A stretch of 40,225 bases of DNA from Prochlorococcus sp. AG-676-L21 (GCA_003210915.1 QCUA01000012.1:1-40225), one strand, 5' to 3'; shown: positions 10,298-20,877, numbered from the stretch's first letter. Program-made: numbers and translations. The notes: generated by a model not told the origin, from the letters alone.

Positions 10298-11623
10298 TCA
10301 ATATTCTAAATCAGAAATTTCTTTAAGTGCGGCGAAGCTAAGAATTTCTGGCTCTTTTTCATTTACAAGGACATCATCTTCTATTCTTACTCCTATACCT
10401 TTCCATTTTTCTTCAATACTAGGTTGCCCTTCTGGAACTGGAATTCTGTCACTTATGTAAATACCTGGTTCGACAGTAAGTATCATCCCATTCTGTAAGG
10501 GAACATCATATTCTCCCATCCTATATGCTCCAACATCGTGAACATCTAAACCAAGCCAATGTCCAGTTCTATGCATATATAAATGTTTATAAGATCCGTT
10601 TTCAATTATTCCATCAGTATCTCCTCTTAATAGTCCAATTTCTTTTAATCCCTCTACCAGAATTCTCAAAGCAACATTATGAACGTTAGTAGAATTCGAT
10701 CCTTTAACAGAATTTTTGATTGCATTTTTTTGTGCTTCTAAAACAATTTCATAAATAAGTTTCTGCTCTTTAGAAAATTTACCTCCGATAGGAAAAGTTC
10801 TTGTAATATCACCATTGTAATAATCAATTAATGAACAACCTGCATCTACTAATAATAAATCCCCATTATTCAATTCAGAGTTATTTAATGTGTAATGCAA
10901 AATGCATGCATTATCACCTGAAGCAACGATAGAGTTATAAGCAGGACCTCTTGCACCTTTTTCTAAAAAGAATCCTTCTATTAATCCTTGAATTTGTCTT
11001 TCATTTTTCTTTGATGAAATAGATTCCCTTACTAATTCATGGGCTTCAGCTGAAATTTGAGTAGCCTCTCTCATCCTATTTATTTCAAAATCACTTTTAA
11101 TTAAGCGCATTTCATTGAGATATATTTCAGGCGATTTTATAGAATTTGCTCCTATTCCTACCCTTGACCTAGCTTCTTGTTGTTGAGAAAATATTTCCAA
11201 AACAATTTTTTCAATTTTGGTATGTTTACCAATTGAATAAACAATCTCTTCTGATTCACCAATATAAACTGGAAGCAGATCCTTAAACTCATTGATTGAA
11301 TGAGCTTTATCAGCCTTAAATTCTCTTTCGGCACCTTCTATTCCCCACCTAAAGCCATGCCATACCTCACTTAAAATATCCTTTGGAGCAACAAACAAAA
11401 TAAACCTTTCCCCTTTTGGCTTATGAGATAAGAAAAGAGCAATAGAATCAGGCTCATCAAAGCCAGTCAGATACCAAAAATTACTGTCTTGTCTAAAAGG
11501 ATATTCACAATCTGCATGATGCCTAACCAAGCTAGAACTTGGAATAATAGCAGCTTTGCCATTTAATTTTTTGAAGAAAATTTCTCTTCTTTCTTCAAAT
11601 ACCTTACAGTCAGGTTTAAACAT
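10298..11623 (-). CDS. pepP: Xaa-Pro aminopeptidase (M24B family)
   Basis: A 441-aa metallopeptidase that removes an N-terminal residue linked to proline. It has an AMP_N domain (about 3-130, with EYPFRQDSNFWYLTGF) and a pita-bread catalytic domain (about 170-430). Metal ligands are visible in LLVDAGCSLIDYYNGDITRTF-type sequence (two Asp), in HRTGHWLGLDVHDVG (His), in LTVEPGIYI (Glu) and in IGVRIEDDVLV (Glu). The arrangement is that of dimanganese PepP, not the methionine aminopeptidase Map, which lacks AMP_N. It is cytosolic, with no signal peptide. It diverges from the CNNM gene across 74 bp, and the 52-aa gene follows 58 bp downstream on the same strand. Confidence 0.95.
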   Translation of the reverse strand: MFKPDCKVFEERREIFFKKLNGKAAIIPSSSLVRHHADCEYPFRQDSNFWYLTGFDEPDSIALFLSHKPKGERFILFVAPKDILSEVWHGFRWGIEGAEREFKADKAHSINEFKDLLPVYIGESEEIVYSIGKHTKIEKIVLEIFSQQQEARSRVGIGANSIKSPEIYLNEMRLIKSDFEINRMREATQISAEAHELVRESISSKKNERQIQGLIEGFFLEKGARGPAYNSIVASGDNACILHYTLNNSELNNGDLLLVDAGCSLIDYYNGDITRTFPIGGKFSKEQKLIYEIVLEAQKNAIKNSVKGSNSTNVHNVALRILVEGLKEIGLLRGDTDGIIENGSYKHLYMHRTGHWLGLDVHDVGAYRMGEYDVPLQNGMILTVEPGIYISDRIPVPEGQPSIEEKWKGIGVRIEDDVLVNEKEPEILSFAALKEISDLEY

Positions 11624-11697
11624 AAAATTTTGGATTGGCGAATTTTATAAAAAAATGGAAGAATGAATTACAAGATATTTAAAAACTAATCTTTTTA

Positions 11698-12675
11698 ATG
11701 GAACCAAATGTCTACATTCTAATTTTACTTATAATTATAATTTTAGTAGGTTCAGCATGTTGTTCAGGAGTAGAAGCAGCTTTTTTAGCAGTCAATTCAA
11801 TAAGGATTTTAGAATTAGCATCAAAACAAAAACCCAAGAGTTCTGCAAATCAACTACTTAAACTTAGAAAACATCTTGGGAGAACTTTAACTGTAATTAC
11901 CATAACTAATAATGGGTTTAACATAATTGGTAGTCTCCTTTTAGGAGTCTATGGGGCCCTAATAATTAAAAGTAGTTTGGGTTTAACATTATTTTCAATC
12001 GCTTTTTATGTATTAGTTGTATTACTTGGCGAAGTACTTCCAAAAGCATTAGGTACAAGATTTTCCCTGCAAATAGCCATGTTTTCTGTTCCTATTCTGA
12101 GGATGTTAAATACTTTAATGAGGCCATTTTTATTATTAATAGAACAATTATTTCCTGTTATAACTGCGGAGAACGAAATATCGACTGATGAAGCAGAGAT
12201 TAGACAAATGGCAAAAATAGGCTCACAGAAGGGATTTATAGAGGCTGATGAAGCAGAAATGATACTTAAGGTTTTTCAATTAAATGACTTAAAAGCGAAA
12301 GATTTAATGATCCCAAGAGTGTCAGCGCCTAGCCTTGATGGGTCCTCAAATCTTGATGAAATTTCAAAACTTATAATTTCAAATAATTCTCCATGGTGGG
12401 TTGTTTTGGGAGATAAAGTTGACAAAATACAAGGGATAGCAAAACGTGAGAACTTACTAACTAGTCTTATCAAAGGAGAAAATAAAAAATTAATATCTGA
12501 ATTATGTGATCCTGTCGACTACATCCCAGAAATGATAAAAGTAGACAAGTTGTTAACAAGATTTGACAAGGATCATAAAGGAGTGAAAGTAGTAGTAGAT
12601 GAATTCGGAGGATTCGTGGGAATAATCGGATCAGAAGCTGTGCTCTCGGTTTTGGCAGGTTGGTGGAAAGAATAA
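11698..12675 (+). CDS. CNNM/DUF21-CBS membrane protein, short form
   Basis: A 325-aa protein. The N-terminal DUF21/CNNM domain (about 1-160) has four hydrophobic segments, a Ser/Cys-rich turn (GSACCSGVEAAFLA) and the hallmark LGEVLPKALGTRFS. Residues about 165-325 form a CBS-domain pair, starting ISTDEAEIRQMAKIGSQKGF and containing DLMIPRVS. The C-terminal CorC/HlyC domain of longer relatives is absent, so the protein is shorter than the usual 400-plus aa. Related CNNM/CorC proteins export or sense magnesium; older annotation calls them hemolysins, which is not supported. It heads a run of four genes, with the GTPase starting 2 bp after its stop. Confidence 0.85.
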   Translation: MEPNVYILILLIIIILVGSACCSGVEAAFLAVNSIRILELASKQKPKSSANQLLKLRKHLGRTLTVITITNNGFNIIGSLLLGVYGALIIKSSLGLTLFSIAFYVLVVLLGEVLPKALGTRFSLQIAMFSVPILRMLNTLMRPFLLLIEQLFPVITAENEISTDEAEIRQMAKIGSQKGFIEADEAEMILKVFQLNDLKAKDLMIPRVSAPSLDGSSNLDEISKLIISNNSPWWVVLGDKVDKIQGIAKRENLLTSLIKGENKKLISELCDPVDYIPEMIKVDKLLTRFDKDHKGVKVVVDEFGGFVGIIGSEAVLSVLAGWWKE

Positions 12676-12677
12676 AA

Positions 12678-13919
12678 ATGAAGCAAATTAATATTGATAA
12701 AAGTTATTTACTTTTGAAAAAATGGTGGGAAAGTATTGATCTTACAAACTATGAAAAATGTAATTTAAACAATGAAATTATTTCTTTAAATCAACAACTT
12801 TTCAGACTTAACGAAAAGCAATTAAGAATTGGAATATATGGCAAAGCAGGAGTTGGTAAATCCTCTATTTTGAATTTAATATTAGAAAAAAACGTATTTA
12901 AGACAGGCATTATAAATGGGACCACAAAAAATATTGAAAGGGGAGAGTGGAATTTCAAACATCAAAGTCTAAGAACTATCGAATTAATTGATGCTCCAGG
13001 CTTTGATTTTTGTGACATCAAAGATCCAGAAAATATATTCTCGCAAATCAATAGTTCAGAACTAATTTTATTTACAATAGCTGGAGATATAAACAGAAAT
13101 GAGGTATCTCAAATCAATTCATTTATTAAGAATGGAAAAAAAATTATTCTTGTTTTTAATAAAATTGATATGTGGAAAGGGCATGATTTAAAAGAAATTT
13201 TAAAAAATATAAGATTAAAACTTCCACAATATATAAAAATCCCGATAATAATAAATTCAAAAAATAATATTAGGAACCAGTTAAGTGAGTTAATTAATAA
13301 TTATGGAGAAAGTCTATTGACTTTAAACTCTCTTCAATTAGCTGATAAATTATTCTTAAAAATAAAAGAACAAAGATTAAAAAAAAGACAACGCGAAGCT
13401 CAATCCATTATAGGTAAATTTGCAACAATAAAAGCATCAGGTGTAGCATTGAATCCATTGATTTTGCTTGATATTGCAGGAGGTTTTGCATTAGATACTG
13501 CATTAGTTAGTGAGTTGAGCAAAGTTTATGGATTAAATCTTAAAGGCGAATCAGTACGAAAAATCATCAAAAAGATTTCTATAAATAATATCTTCCTTGG
13601 AGCCACTCAAGTTGGTATAAATACATCTTTTAATTTATTGCGTAAAATTTTCTTGGCCACTGCTCCTTTTACAAATGGTTTATCATTATTACCCTACGGA
13701 CCTATTGCTATTGTACAAGCAGCTATATCGGTTCGCTCAACAAAAATAGTTGGTAAATTAGCCGCTAAAGAAATATTTAGAAAAAGTAAAGGATATCTTT
13801 TAGATCCATCTCACATAATCAAAAAAATAGCAATAAAAGAACCTGAGATTTTTGAATATACAAAGATTTATTTATCTAGTAAAAAGTTAGATAATAATTT
13901 TTCTATTTTTCTACCTTGA
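12678..13919 (+). CDS. GTPase with C-terminal DUF697-like domain
   Basis: A 413-aa protein from the ATG at 12678 (the frame is open from a TTG at 12660, but that would overlap the upstream gene). G1 is GKAGVGKS (55-62), G3 is DAPG (105-108) and G4 is NKID (161-164). After the G domain, about residues 240-350 resemble DUF697: ATIKASGVALNPLILLDIAG, then a hydrophobic helix and SKVYGLNLKGESVRKI; further hydrophobic stretches suggest membrane association. Bacterial relatives (YcjX/YcjF-like, Era-like) have unclear roles. It lies between the CNNM protein (2 bp) and nadD (4-bp overlap), so it is cotranscribed with NAD-synthesis genes; no functional link is proven. Confidence 0.8.
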   Translation: MKQINIDKSYLLLKKWWESIDLTNYEKCNLNNEIISLNQQLFRLNEKQLRIGIYGKAGVGKSSILNLILEKNVFKTGIINGTTKNIERGEWNFKHQSLRTIELIDAPGFDFCDIKDPENIFSQINSSELILFTIAGDINRNEVSQINSFIKNGKKIILVFNKIDMWKGHDLKEILKNIRLKLPQYIKIPIIINSKNNIRNQLSELINNYGESLLTLNSLQLADKLFLKIKEQRLKKRQREAQSIIGKFATIKASGVALNPLILLDIAGGFALDTALVSELSKVYGLNLKGESVRKIIKKISINNIFLGATQVGINTSFNLLRKIFLATAPFTNGLSLLPYGPIAIVQAAISVRSTKIVGKLAAKEIFRKSKGYLLDPSHIIKKIAIKEPEIFEYTKIYLSSKKLDNNFSIFLP

Positions 13920-14497
13920 AATTTGATACTAAAAATCGAATTGCCTTATTTGGGACTAGTGCAGATCCACCAACCATTGGTCACAAAAAAATACTTGAAG
14001 AATTATCAAACATTTATTCTTGTGTTATTGCTTATGCAAGTGATAATCCAAAAAAAAAGCATAAAGAAAATATTTTCTTTCGAAACCTTTTATTAAAATC
14101 ACTTATAAAAGATATAAATAATCCTAAAATCATTTTTAATCAAAAAATAAGTAGCCAATGGGCTATCGAATCTATTGAAGAATGTAAAAAGATTTATCCC
14201 TTTAGTAAAGTAGATTTTGTAATAGGTAGTGATTTAATTACGGAAATTTTCTCATGGAAAAATTTTGATAAGATTATTCATGCAGTTAAATTACTCATCA
14301 TCAAAAGGGAAGGATATCCAATTGAATCTAAGACTCTTAAAATGTTAAAAACTAATAAAGTTATCTTTGAAATTTCTTCATTAAACATTCCCAATATTTC
14401 TAGTTCAATGGTTAGATTAAATAATAATTATTCTGATTTACCTGAATCATTAATCGATATAGTGAAGAAGAATAACTTATATAAATCTATTAGGTAG
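13916..14497 (+). CDS. nadD: Nicotinate-nucleotide adenylyltransferase
   Basis: A 193-aa nucleotidyltransferase that joins ATP and nicotinate mononucleotide to deamido-NAD. The N-terminal phosphate loop is LFGTSADPPTIGH (11-23), a variant of GGSFDPPHxGH in which Thr20 replaces the first His. FVIGSDLI (101-108) and the C-terminal ISSSMVR (161-167, matching ISST-x-R) complete the signature. The only plausible start is TTG at 13916, inside the TTGA that also holds the TGA stop of the GTPase gene; the next ATG is near the C-terminus. nadE follows 4 bp downstream, so the last two steps of NAD synthesis are coupled. Confidence 0.9.
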   Translation: MKFDTKNRIALFGTSADPPTIGHKKILEELSNIYSCVIAYASDNPKKKHKENIFFRNLLLKSLIKDINNPKIIFNQKISSQWAIESIEECKKIYPFSKVDFVIGSDLITEIFSWKNFDKIIHAVKLLIIKREGYPIESKTLKMLKTNKVIFEISSLNIPNISSSMVRLNNNYSDLPESLIDIVKKNNLYKSIR

Positions 14498-14501
14498 TTG
14501 A

Positions 14502-16199
14502 ATGAATTTTTTCATTGCACAATTGAATCCAATTGTGGGAGATCTAGAGGGGAATGCAAAAAAAATACTTAATGAAACTGGTAAAGCATATTCAAATTCT
14601 GCTGATATGGTTCTCACCCCAGAATTATCATTATGGGGTTATCCTGCTAAAGATTTACTTCTAAAAAAAAATTTAATTGAAAGACAATATTCTATTTTAG
14701 ATCAATTATCCATATCAATTCATAAAAAATATGGGAATTTAAGTGTTGCGGTAGGGATTGCAGAAAAGATTGATGATTCTTTTTTCCCAAATCTTTATAA
14801 TTCTATTGTTCTTATTGAGGGTGGTAAATGGGAAACAATTGCACGTAAAATTATTCTCCCAACTTATGAAGTATTTGATGAAAAACGATACTTTCGATCT
14901 GAGCAAAGAGTATCTATAATCTCCAAAACAATAAAAAACAAAACTTATAAGCTTGGAATAACTATATGCGAAGATTTATGGGTTAATGAAAATATAGAAG
15001 GAAGAGGTATTCATAAAAAGAATCCGATTATAGATTTAAAAAGCAAAAAAATTGATCTTTTATTAAATTTATCTGCCTCTCCTTATACGTTCAAAAAATT
15101 CAATTTAAGAAATAAAATTTCAAGTTTTGCTGCTAAATATCTTCAAGTCCCCTTAATATATGTTAACCAGATAGGGGCAAATGATGATTTAATTTTTGAT
15201 GGAAATAGTTTCATTATGAATAAAAACGGCTCAAAAATTAAACAATTAAAATCGTTCTCAGAGGATACCTCTAGTTGGGATATTAACGAAAATTTAAATT
15301 TAGTAGACGAAAAAATCTCTTCTGAAATTTCTTCAGTTTTTGATGCTTTAGTTTTAGGAGTAAAAGACTATGCTAAAAAATGCGGATTCAGATCAGCTTT
15401 AATTGGCCTAAGCGGAGGAATTGATTCAGCATTAGTTTCAGTAATTGCAACTGCTGCATTAGGAAGTGACAAAATTTTTTGCGTTTCAATGCCTTCAAAG
15501 TGGAGCTCAGAGCATTCTAAAATCGATGCAAAAGATTTAGTCGCGAGACTAAACATAAACTTAAATACAATTTCAATTGAGAATATTATGTCCTCTTTTG
15601 AAGAATCTTTTATAGAAAGCTTAAACTTCAAAACAGAAGGAATAACAAATCAAAATATCCAATCAAGGATAAGGGGTACTCTCTTAATGGCTTTAGCTAA
15701 TCAAGAAAAGCATTTGTTACTTTCAACAGGTAATAAATCAGAACTAGCTGTTGGATATTGCACTTTATATGGTGACATGAATGGAGGATTATCTGTAATA
15801 GGTGATTTATATAAAACTAACGTTTTTAAATTGTGTAGATGGCTTGATAGTAAAGATTCAATAGAACATAGAAAAGCATATAAATTAGATACCAAAGTCA
15901 AAATAATAGGCGATCAAATCTGCAATAAGCCTCCAAGCGCTGAACTTGGTCCTGATCAACTTGATACTGATTCACTACCTCCATACTCTTTATTGGATAA
16001 AATTCTTAAGGGAATTATTGAAGAAAAAAAAGATTTACAACTTCTTGAACAAGATGGTCATACCAAAGAACAAATTTTAAAAATAATTACACTTATTAAA
16101 AAAGCAGAATTCAAAAGAAAGCAAGCTCCTCCAATACTAAAACTAAGTAGTCAATCACTTGGTAATGACTGGAGAGTGCCAATTGCAATCTCTAATTAA
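14502..16199 (+). CDS. nadE: Glutamine-dependent NAD(+) synthetase
   Basis: A 565-aa two-domain enzyme that amidates deamido-NAD to NAD with ATP. The N-terminal nitrilase-like glutaminase (about 1-270) shows its triad Glu41 (TPELSLWG), Lys116 (ARKIILPTYE) and Cys156 (GITICEDLW). The synthetase domain has the P-loop SGGIDSAL (304-311), followed by STGNKSELAVGYCTLYGDM and KPPSAELGPDQ. The length is that of the bacterial glutamine-dependent form, not the shorter ammonia-dependent one. It ends the CNNM-GTPase-nadD-nadE run and stops 5 bp before the end of the convergent DUF3326 gene. Confidence 0.97.
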   Translation: MNFFIAQLNPIVGDLEGNAKKILNETGKAYSNSADMVLTPELSLWGYPAKDLLLKKNLIERQYSILDQLSISIHKKYGNLSVAVGIAEKIDDSFFPNLYNSIVLIEGGKWETIARKIILPTYEVFDEKRYFRSEQRVSIISKTIKNKTYKLGITICEDLWVNENIEGRGIHKKNPIIDLKSKKIDLLLNLSASPYTFKKFNLRNKISSFAAKYLQVPLIYVNQIGANDDLIFDGNSFIMNKNGSKIKQLKSFSEDTSSWDINENLNLVDEKISSEISSVFDALVLGVKDYAKKCGFRSALIGLSGGIDSALVSVIATAALGSDKIFCVSMPSKWSSEHSKIDAKDLVARLNINLNTISIENIMSSFEESFIESLNFKTEGITNQNIQSRIRGTLLMALANQEKHLLLSTGNKSELAVGYCTLYGDMNGGLSVIGDLYKTNVFKLCRWLDSKDSIEHRKAYKLDTKVKIIGDQICNKPPSAELGPDQLDTDSLPPYSLLDKILKGIIEEKKDLQLLEQDGHTKEQILKIITLIKKAEFKRKQAPPILKLSSQSLGNDWRVPIAISN

Positions 16200-16204
16200 A
16201 AAAG

Positions 16205-17263
16205 CTATTTCTTAAAATTTAATTCTTGGACTTTATTCAACGGTCTTTTAATTGATTTTAGATTAATTCCCTGTCTAAGAGCAAGAATTAAGCCTGCCGC
16301 CTCGAAGTAACTATCCACTTCAATGAGTTTGGGATAACTTAAATTATGATTACCAAGATTTAATATATTTTTATTTTTTACAGAGATTACATTTAAACCT
16401 CTCTCAATACAAGCTAATACTCCTTCTCCTCCTAATGCCCCACTTGGAACAACAATAGATTCGATATGACTTGGGTGTAAGGTTATATTTTCATTGTTAT
16501 CAGTCAATTCTATAAGATCTGGTGCATTACTTAATCCAATCAGTACTGATGGCAAAAATGTATATCCTATTTCTTCTGAAGCAGCACGAGGATCTAAATT
16601 TTCGCTCAATTCAATTGGACTTAATGCAGGTGCATGTGCACAGGGGACTTTGAGATACTTACTTATCAAGTGACTTATTACAGCCTCCACTCCAGCAATA
16701 GGATCAACCCCCTTTCCCTCCCTATATGCATTTGTCTCAATCAAATTAGTATTATCAGGGAATTTGGCTACTATCGCTATTGCAGTTATCCCTTTCTCTA
16801 TCAGCCTTTCTCCTGCTTCAATTAAAGTATCGGGATTTTCAATTAAACCTTCGCTTATACCTTTTGATTCAGACTCAATAACTATTCCTAGCGGTTCTTT
16901 TGTTAAAACATATGAATCAACATCAATCCCTAAAGTTGCGACACAAGCATCTGCGGCTTGTAAATGTCTCATTAATATTTCATGTTCAATACTTGAATCA
17001 AAAATTATTCCAATTTTCTGCTGTTTTACACTTTTGAGACCAATTTCTCCTTTGGCAAATCGATCTAAACTATAACCTTCCACGTAAAAAATATCTTTGT
17101 TCTGTTCAGAAAGAGATCCCCCATTCATGACATTTGGATGAGTAATTAAACATCCACTTGCAGAGGCTAATAATTTTGCAGCAGGAAGGGCATCACCAGC
17201 GAATCCTCCTATTTCACATCCAATTCCAGTTGGAATAATAAATATTGTAGGGGATATTGACAT
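16205..17263 (-). CDS. DUF3326 family protein
   Basis: A 352-aa soluble protein typical of cyanobacteria, function unknown. Recognisable stretches are the N-terminal FIIPTGIGCEIGGFAGDALP (8-27), THPNVMNGGSL, GIIFDSSIE, a GVDPIAGVEAVISH segment and the C-terminal VVPSGALGGEGVLACIERG. Conserved glycines and a His-Pro-Asn suggest an enzyme that binds a small molecule; this is inference only. It starts 4 bp after the stop of the 69-aa protein gene and is the last member of a tight minus-strand run: atpG, ferredoxin, 69-aa protein, DUF3326. I see no terminator between atpG and these genes. Confidence 0.8.
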   Translation of the reverse strand: MSISPTIFIIPTGIGCEIGGFAGDALPAAKLLASASGCLITHPNVMNGGSLSEQNKDIFYVEGYSLDRFAKGEIGLKSVKQQKIGIIFDSSIEHEILMRHLQAADACVATLGIDVDSYVLTKEPLGIVIESESKGISEGLIENPDTLIEAGERLIEKGITAIAIVAKFPDNTNLIETNAYREGKGVDPIAGVEAVISHLISKYLKVPCAHAPALSPIELSENLDPRAASEEIGYTFLPSVLIGLSNAPDLIELTDNNENITLHPSHIESIVVPSGALGGEGVLACIERGLNVISVKNKNILNLGNHNLSYPKLIEVDSYFEAAGLILALRQGINLKSIKRPLNKVQELNFKK

Positions 17264-17267
17264 TGAA

Positions 17268-17477
17268 TTATATTTTTGAATTCACTGGATTTGCTAAAAC
17301 AGCCTTAATTCTTATTTTTTTTATATTAAGGGACTCTACTGAATCTTTAATATCTTCGATAGACCATCTTATAACTTCCCCTTTTTTCATCAGATTTTCA
17401 GTAATAAATCTCCTCAAATGAATAATGTTTTTTGATCCTGGCCAATCTAAATAAAAATCAACCTTTTTTAAGTTCAT
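17268..17477 (-). CDS. Hypothetical protein, 69 aa
   Basis: A small basic protein beginning MNLKKVDFYLDWPGSKNIIH, then LRRFITENLMKKGEVIRWSI and a C-terminal IKKIRIKAVLANP. It has no signal peptide, Cys or membrane helix. The pattern (strand, helix with LRR, strand, helix, strand) suggests a compact alpha/beta fold. I do not recognise a family. Its ATG overlaps the TGA of the ferredoxin gene (TCAT at 17474-17477 on the plus strand), indicating translational coupling, and DUF3326 starts 4 bp after its stop. A role with the ferredoxin or the DUF3326 protein is likely from the context but unproven. Confidence 0.75.
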   Translation of the reverse strand: MNLKKVDFYLDWPGSKNIIHLRRFITENLMKKGEVIRWSIEDIKDSVESLNIKKIRIKAVLANPVNSKI

Positions 17478-17800
17478 TTTTGATATTTACCAAATTGATT
17501 ATTATATAGATTATCTTCAACTTCATCGCCGATAATAATATGTAGATCAGACTTTGGATACGCAACACATAAAAGAGCAAAACCCTTTTCCTTCAAATCA
17601 TCATTTAAACCCATTGCATCCTCTTGTTCAACTGATCCATCAATCACCATTGAGGCGCAGCTTGTACATACTCCCGAACAGCAACTACTTGGTAAATCAA
17701 TTCCATTAGCTTTAGCAGCAGATATTATATCTTGATCTTCAGGACATAAAAAAACATACGTCTTTTTTTCTAATTCAACTTTTATATTATATTCCGACAT
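17474..17800 (-). CDS. Plant-type [2Fe-2S] ferredoxin
   Basis: A 108-aa electron carrier with the plant/cyanobacterial cluster pattern: Cys40-x4-Cys45-x2-Cys48 (SCCSGVCTSC) and Cys78 after 29 residues (FALLCVAYP). An additional Cys41 replaces the usual Arg of CRAG. It is longer than photosynthetic PetF (about 97 aa) by a charged, Asn-rich C-terminal tail and lacks several PetF surface features, so it is more likely a specialised ferredoxin than the main photosystem I acceptor. It starts 14 bp after the atpG stop and overlaps the 69-aa gene by 4 bp. Redox partner unknown. Confidence 0.9.
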   Translation of the reverse strand: MSEYNIKVELEKKTYVFLCPEDQDIISAAKANGIDLPSSCCSGVCTSCASMVIDGSVEQEDAMGLNDDLKEKGFALLCVAYPKSDLHIIIGDEVEDNLYNNQFGKYQK

Positions 17801-17814
17801 TTTTAAAGATTCGA

Positions 17815-18765
17815 CTAGACTGCTGAACCTCCAACTACTTCAAGTATTTCCTGAGTTATAGCAGCTTGTCTTGCTTTGTTATAGGTAAGGTTTAAAGTAC
17901 TTGCTAATTCTTTCGCATTATCACTCGCATTATTCATAGCTGTCATTCTACAGGCAAGTTCTGAAGCGGCTGACTCTTGCAGCGCTCTAAGAATCTGATT
18001 CTGTAAGTACAAAGGTAATAAGGAATCTAATAACTGATCAGGACTTTGTTCAAAAACAATATCAGAAGGCAATTTCTCTGAATCATTCTTTTCTATATTT
18101 GATTTTTCAACGAGTAACTTACTATTTTTTGTAGTTAATCTAAAAATCTCATCATTATCCTCAGCAATTCCTTGAGGATCTAATGGCAACAATGTTTGCA
18201 CAACTGGGGCACAACTCACGAGAGTGATGAATTTGGTATATATAATCTCTACCCTATCTGAGTTTTCTGATAAAAATTCGGCTAAGACATCATTAGTTAT
18301 TCCTTCAGAATCTATAGCTGTTGGTACTTGTTCTAGCTCTTTGAATGTACTTTTTATTACGTATCTATCTTTCCTATTTTGGAAATAACCTATTGCCTTT
18401 TTGCCAACTAAAATCAAGTTAGGGTCATAACCTTGTTTGATCAGCTCTGCATACCTAATTTCAACCTTTTTAATTATGTTCGTATTATATCCCCCACATA
18501 AACCTCTATCGGCAGTTATGCAAACTAAGGAGATTGTTTTTACGTTCCTTTTGGATAACAGAGGAGAATCTACAGCTTCAAACTGAACCCTAGATTGAAT
18601 ATTCTCCAGGACACGGGCAAGTTTGTCAGCGAAAGGTCTACTTTTCAGCACTTGATCTTGTGCCCTCCTCACCTTTGCAGCCGCAACTAATCTCATAGCT
18701 TCTGTTATTTTTCTAGTGTTTTTAACAGAAACAATTCGATCTCTGATTTCTTTAAGATTTGCCAT
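17815..18765 (-). CDS. atpG: ATP synthase F1 subunit gamma
   Basis: A 316-aa rotor subunit. The N-terminal helix MANLKEIRDRIVSVKNTRKI-type sequence and the C-terminal LRALQESAASELACRMTAMN helix form the coiled coil that turns inside the alpha3-beta3 ring. A phototroph-specific insertion is visible between about residues 195 and 235 (after TLLPLDPQGI), but without the paired Cys that give light-redox control in chloroplasts, as expected for cyanobacteria. The insertion is known to reduce ATP hydrolysis. The gene follows atpA by 20 bp and has an unusually good ribosome-binding site (AAGGAG, 5 nt before ATG). The ferredoxin gene starts 14 bp after its stop. Confidence 0.98.
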   Translation of the reverse strand: MANLKEIRDRIVSVKNTRKITEAMRLVAAAKVRRAQDQVLKSRPFADKLARVLENIQSRVQFEAVDSPLLSKRNVKTISLVCITADRGLCGGYNTNIIKKVEIRYAELIKQGYDPNLILVGKKAIGYFQNRKDRYVIKSTFKELEQVPTAIDSEGITNDVLAEFLSENSDRVEIIYTKFITLVSCAPVVQTLLPLDPQGIAEDNDEIFRLTTKNSKLLVEKSNIEKNDSEKLPSDIVFEQSPDQLLDSLLPLYLQNQILRALQESAASELACRMTAMNNASDNAKELASTLNLTYNKARQAAITQEILEVVGGSAV

Positions 18766-18770
18766 GATAT

Positions 18771-18776
18771 CTCCTT
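18771..18776 (-). promoter_or_regulatory. Consensus Shine-Dalgarno site of atpG
   Basis: On the minus strand, AAGGAG precedes the atpG ATG with a 5-nt spacer (GATAT). Most starts in this window lack a recognisable Shine-Dalgarno sequence, so this strong site stands out and supports the ATG at 18763-18765. It may help match gamma synthesis to the other F1 subunits. Confidence 0.75.
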
Positions 18777-18785
18777 AGAATAAAT

Positions 18786-20315
<1,530 letters not shown>

Positions 20316-20334
20316 TTAAGGTTGGATTTTGAAT

Positions 20335-20877
20335 TTACTTGGATAGTGATAAACCAAGCTTTCTAATTTGAGAGGCAAGACTAGCATCAATTACTTTAGA
20401 TCCTACACTCGCGACGAAACCCCCAATGAGGGATGGGTCGATTTTAGTTACAAGTTCTAATTTTTCAGTACCAGCTATATTGATGATTTTTTTGGTAATT
20501 AAACCTTTTTGGTCATCAGTAAGCTCGACAGCAGAAGTAACAGTTGCCAAAGCAATATTACTATTTTCTCTATAAATTTCTAAAAATCTATCGAGAATTG
20601 AGGTTACAATCCCAATTCTTTGCCTATCAGCCAATAGTTTTAAAAAATTTAGAAGAGAAGAATTAATCTTTTCTGAAAAAATTTCAATTATAATTTTTTT
20701 CTTAGTATCTGTCTCTAAAACTGGAGAAGATAATGTTTTTTCTAAATCAGGAGAATCATTTATTAAAGAAAGTAGTTGTTTTACCTCCTTAACCATTTCT
20801 TCAGTTTGATCATTTTCACTAACAACCTGAAGTAATGCTTCTGCGTATGGGGTAGTAACGGAATTTAAAAGTGGCAT
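20335..20877 (-). CDS. atpH: ATP synthase F1 subunit delta
   Basis: A 180-aa peripheral-stalk protein connecting the top of F1 with the b/b' dimer. The N-terminal domain has YAEALLQVVSEND; the C-terminal part shows the family region LVTKIDPSLIGGFVASVGSKVIDASL followed by QIRKLGLSL (quoted in pieces). Sequence outside this is poorly conserved, as usual. The ATG shares one base with the TAA of atpF (TAATG), so translation is probably coupled. Length is normal. Confidence 0.96.
   Translation of the reverse strand: MPLLNSVTTPYAEALLQVVSENDQTEEMVKEVKQLLSLINDSPDLEKTLSSPVLETDTKKKIIIEIFSEKINSSLLNFLKLLADRQRIGIVTSILDRFLEIYRENSNIALATVTSAVELTDDQKGLITKKIINIAGTEKLELVTKIDPSLIGGFVASVGSKVIDASLASQIRKLGLSLSK

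Noticed and set aside
16634-17075. Plus-strand frames of 63 and 103 codons inside the DUF3326 gene
   Set aside because: They overlap a recognised family on the opposite strand and resemble no protein.
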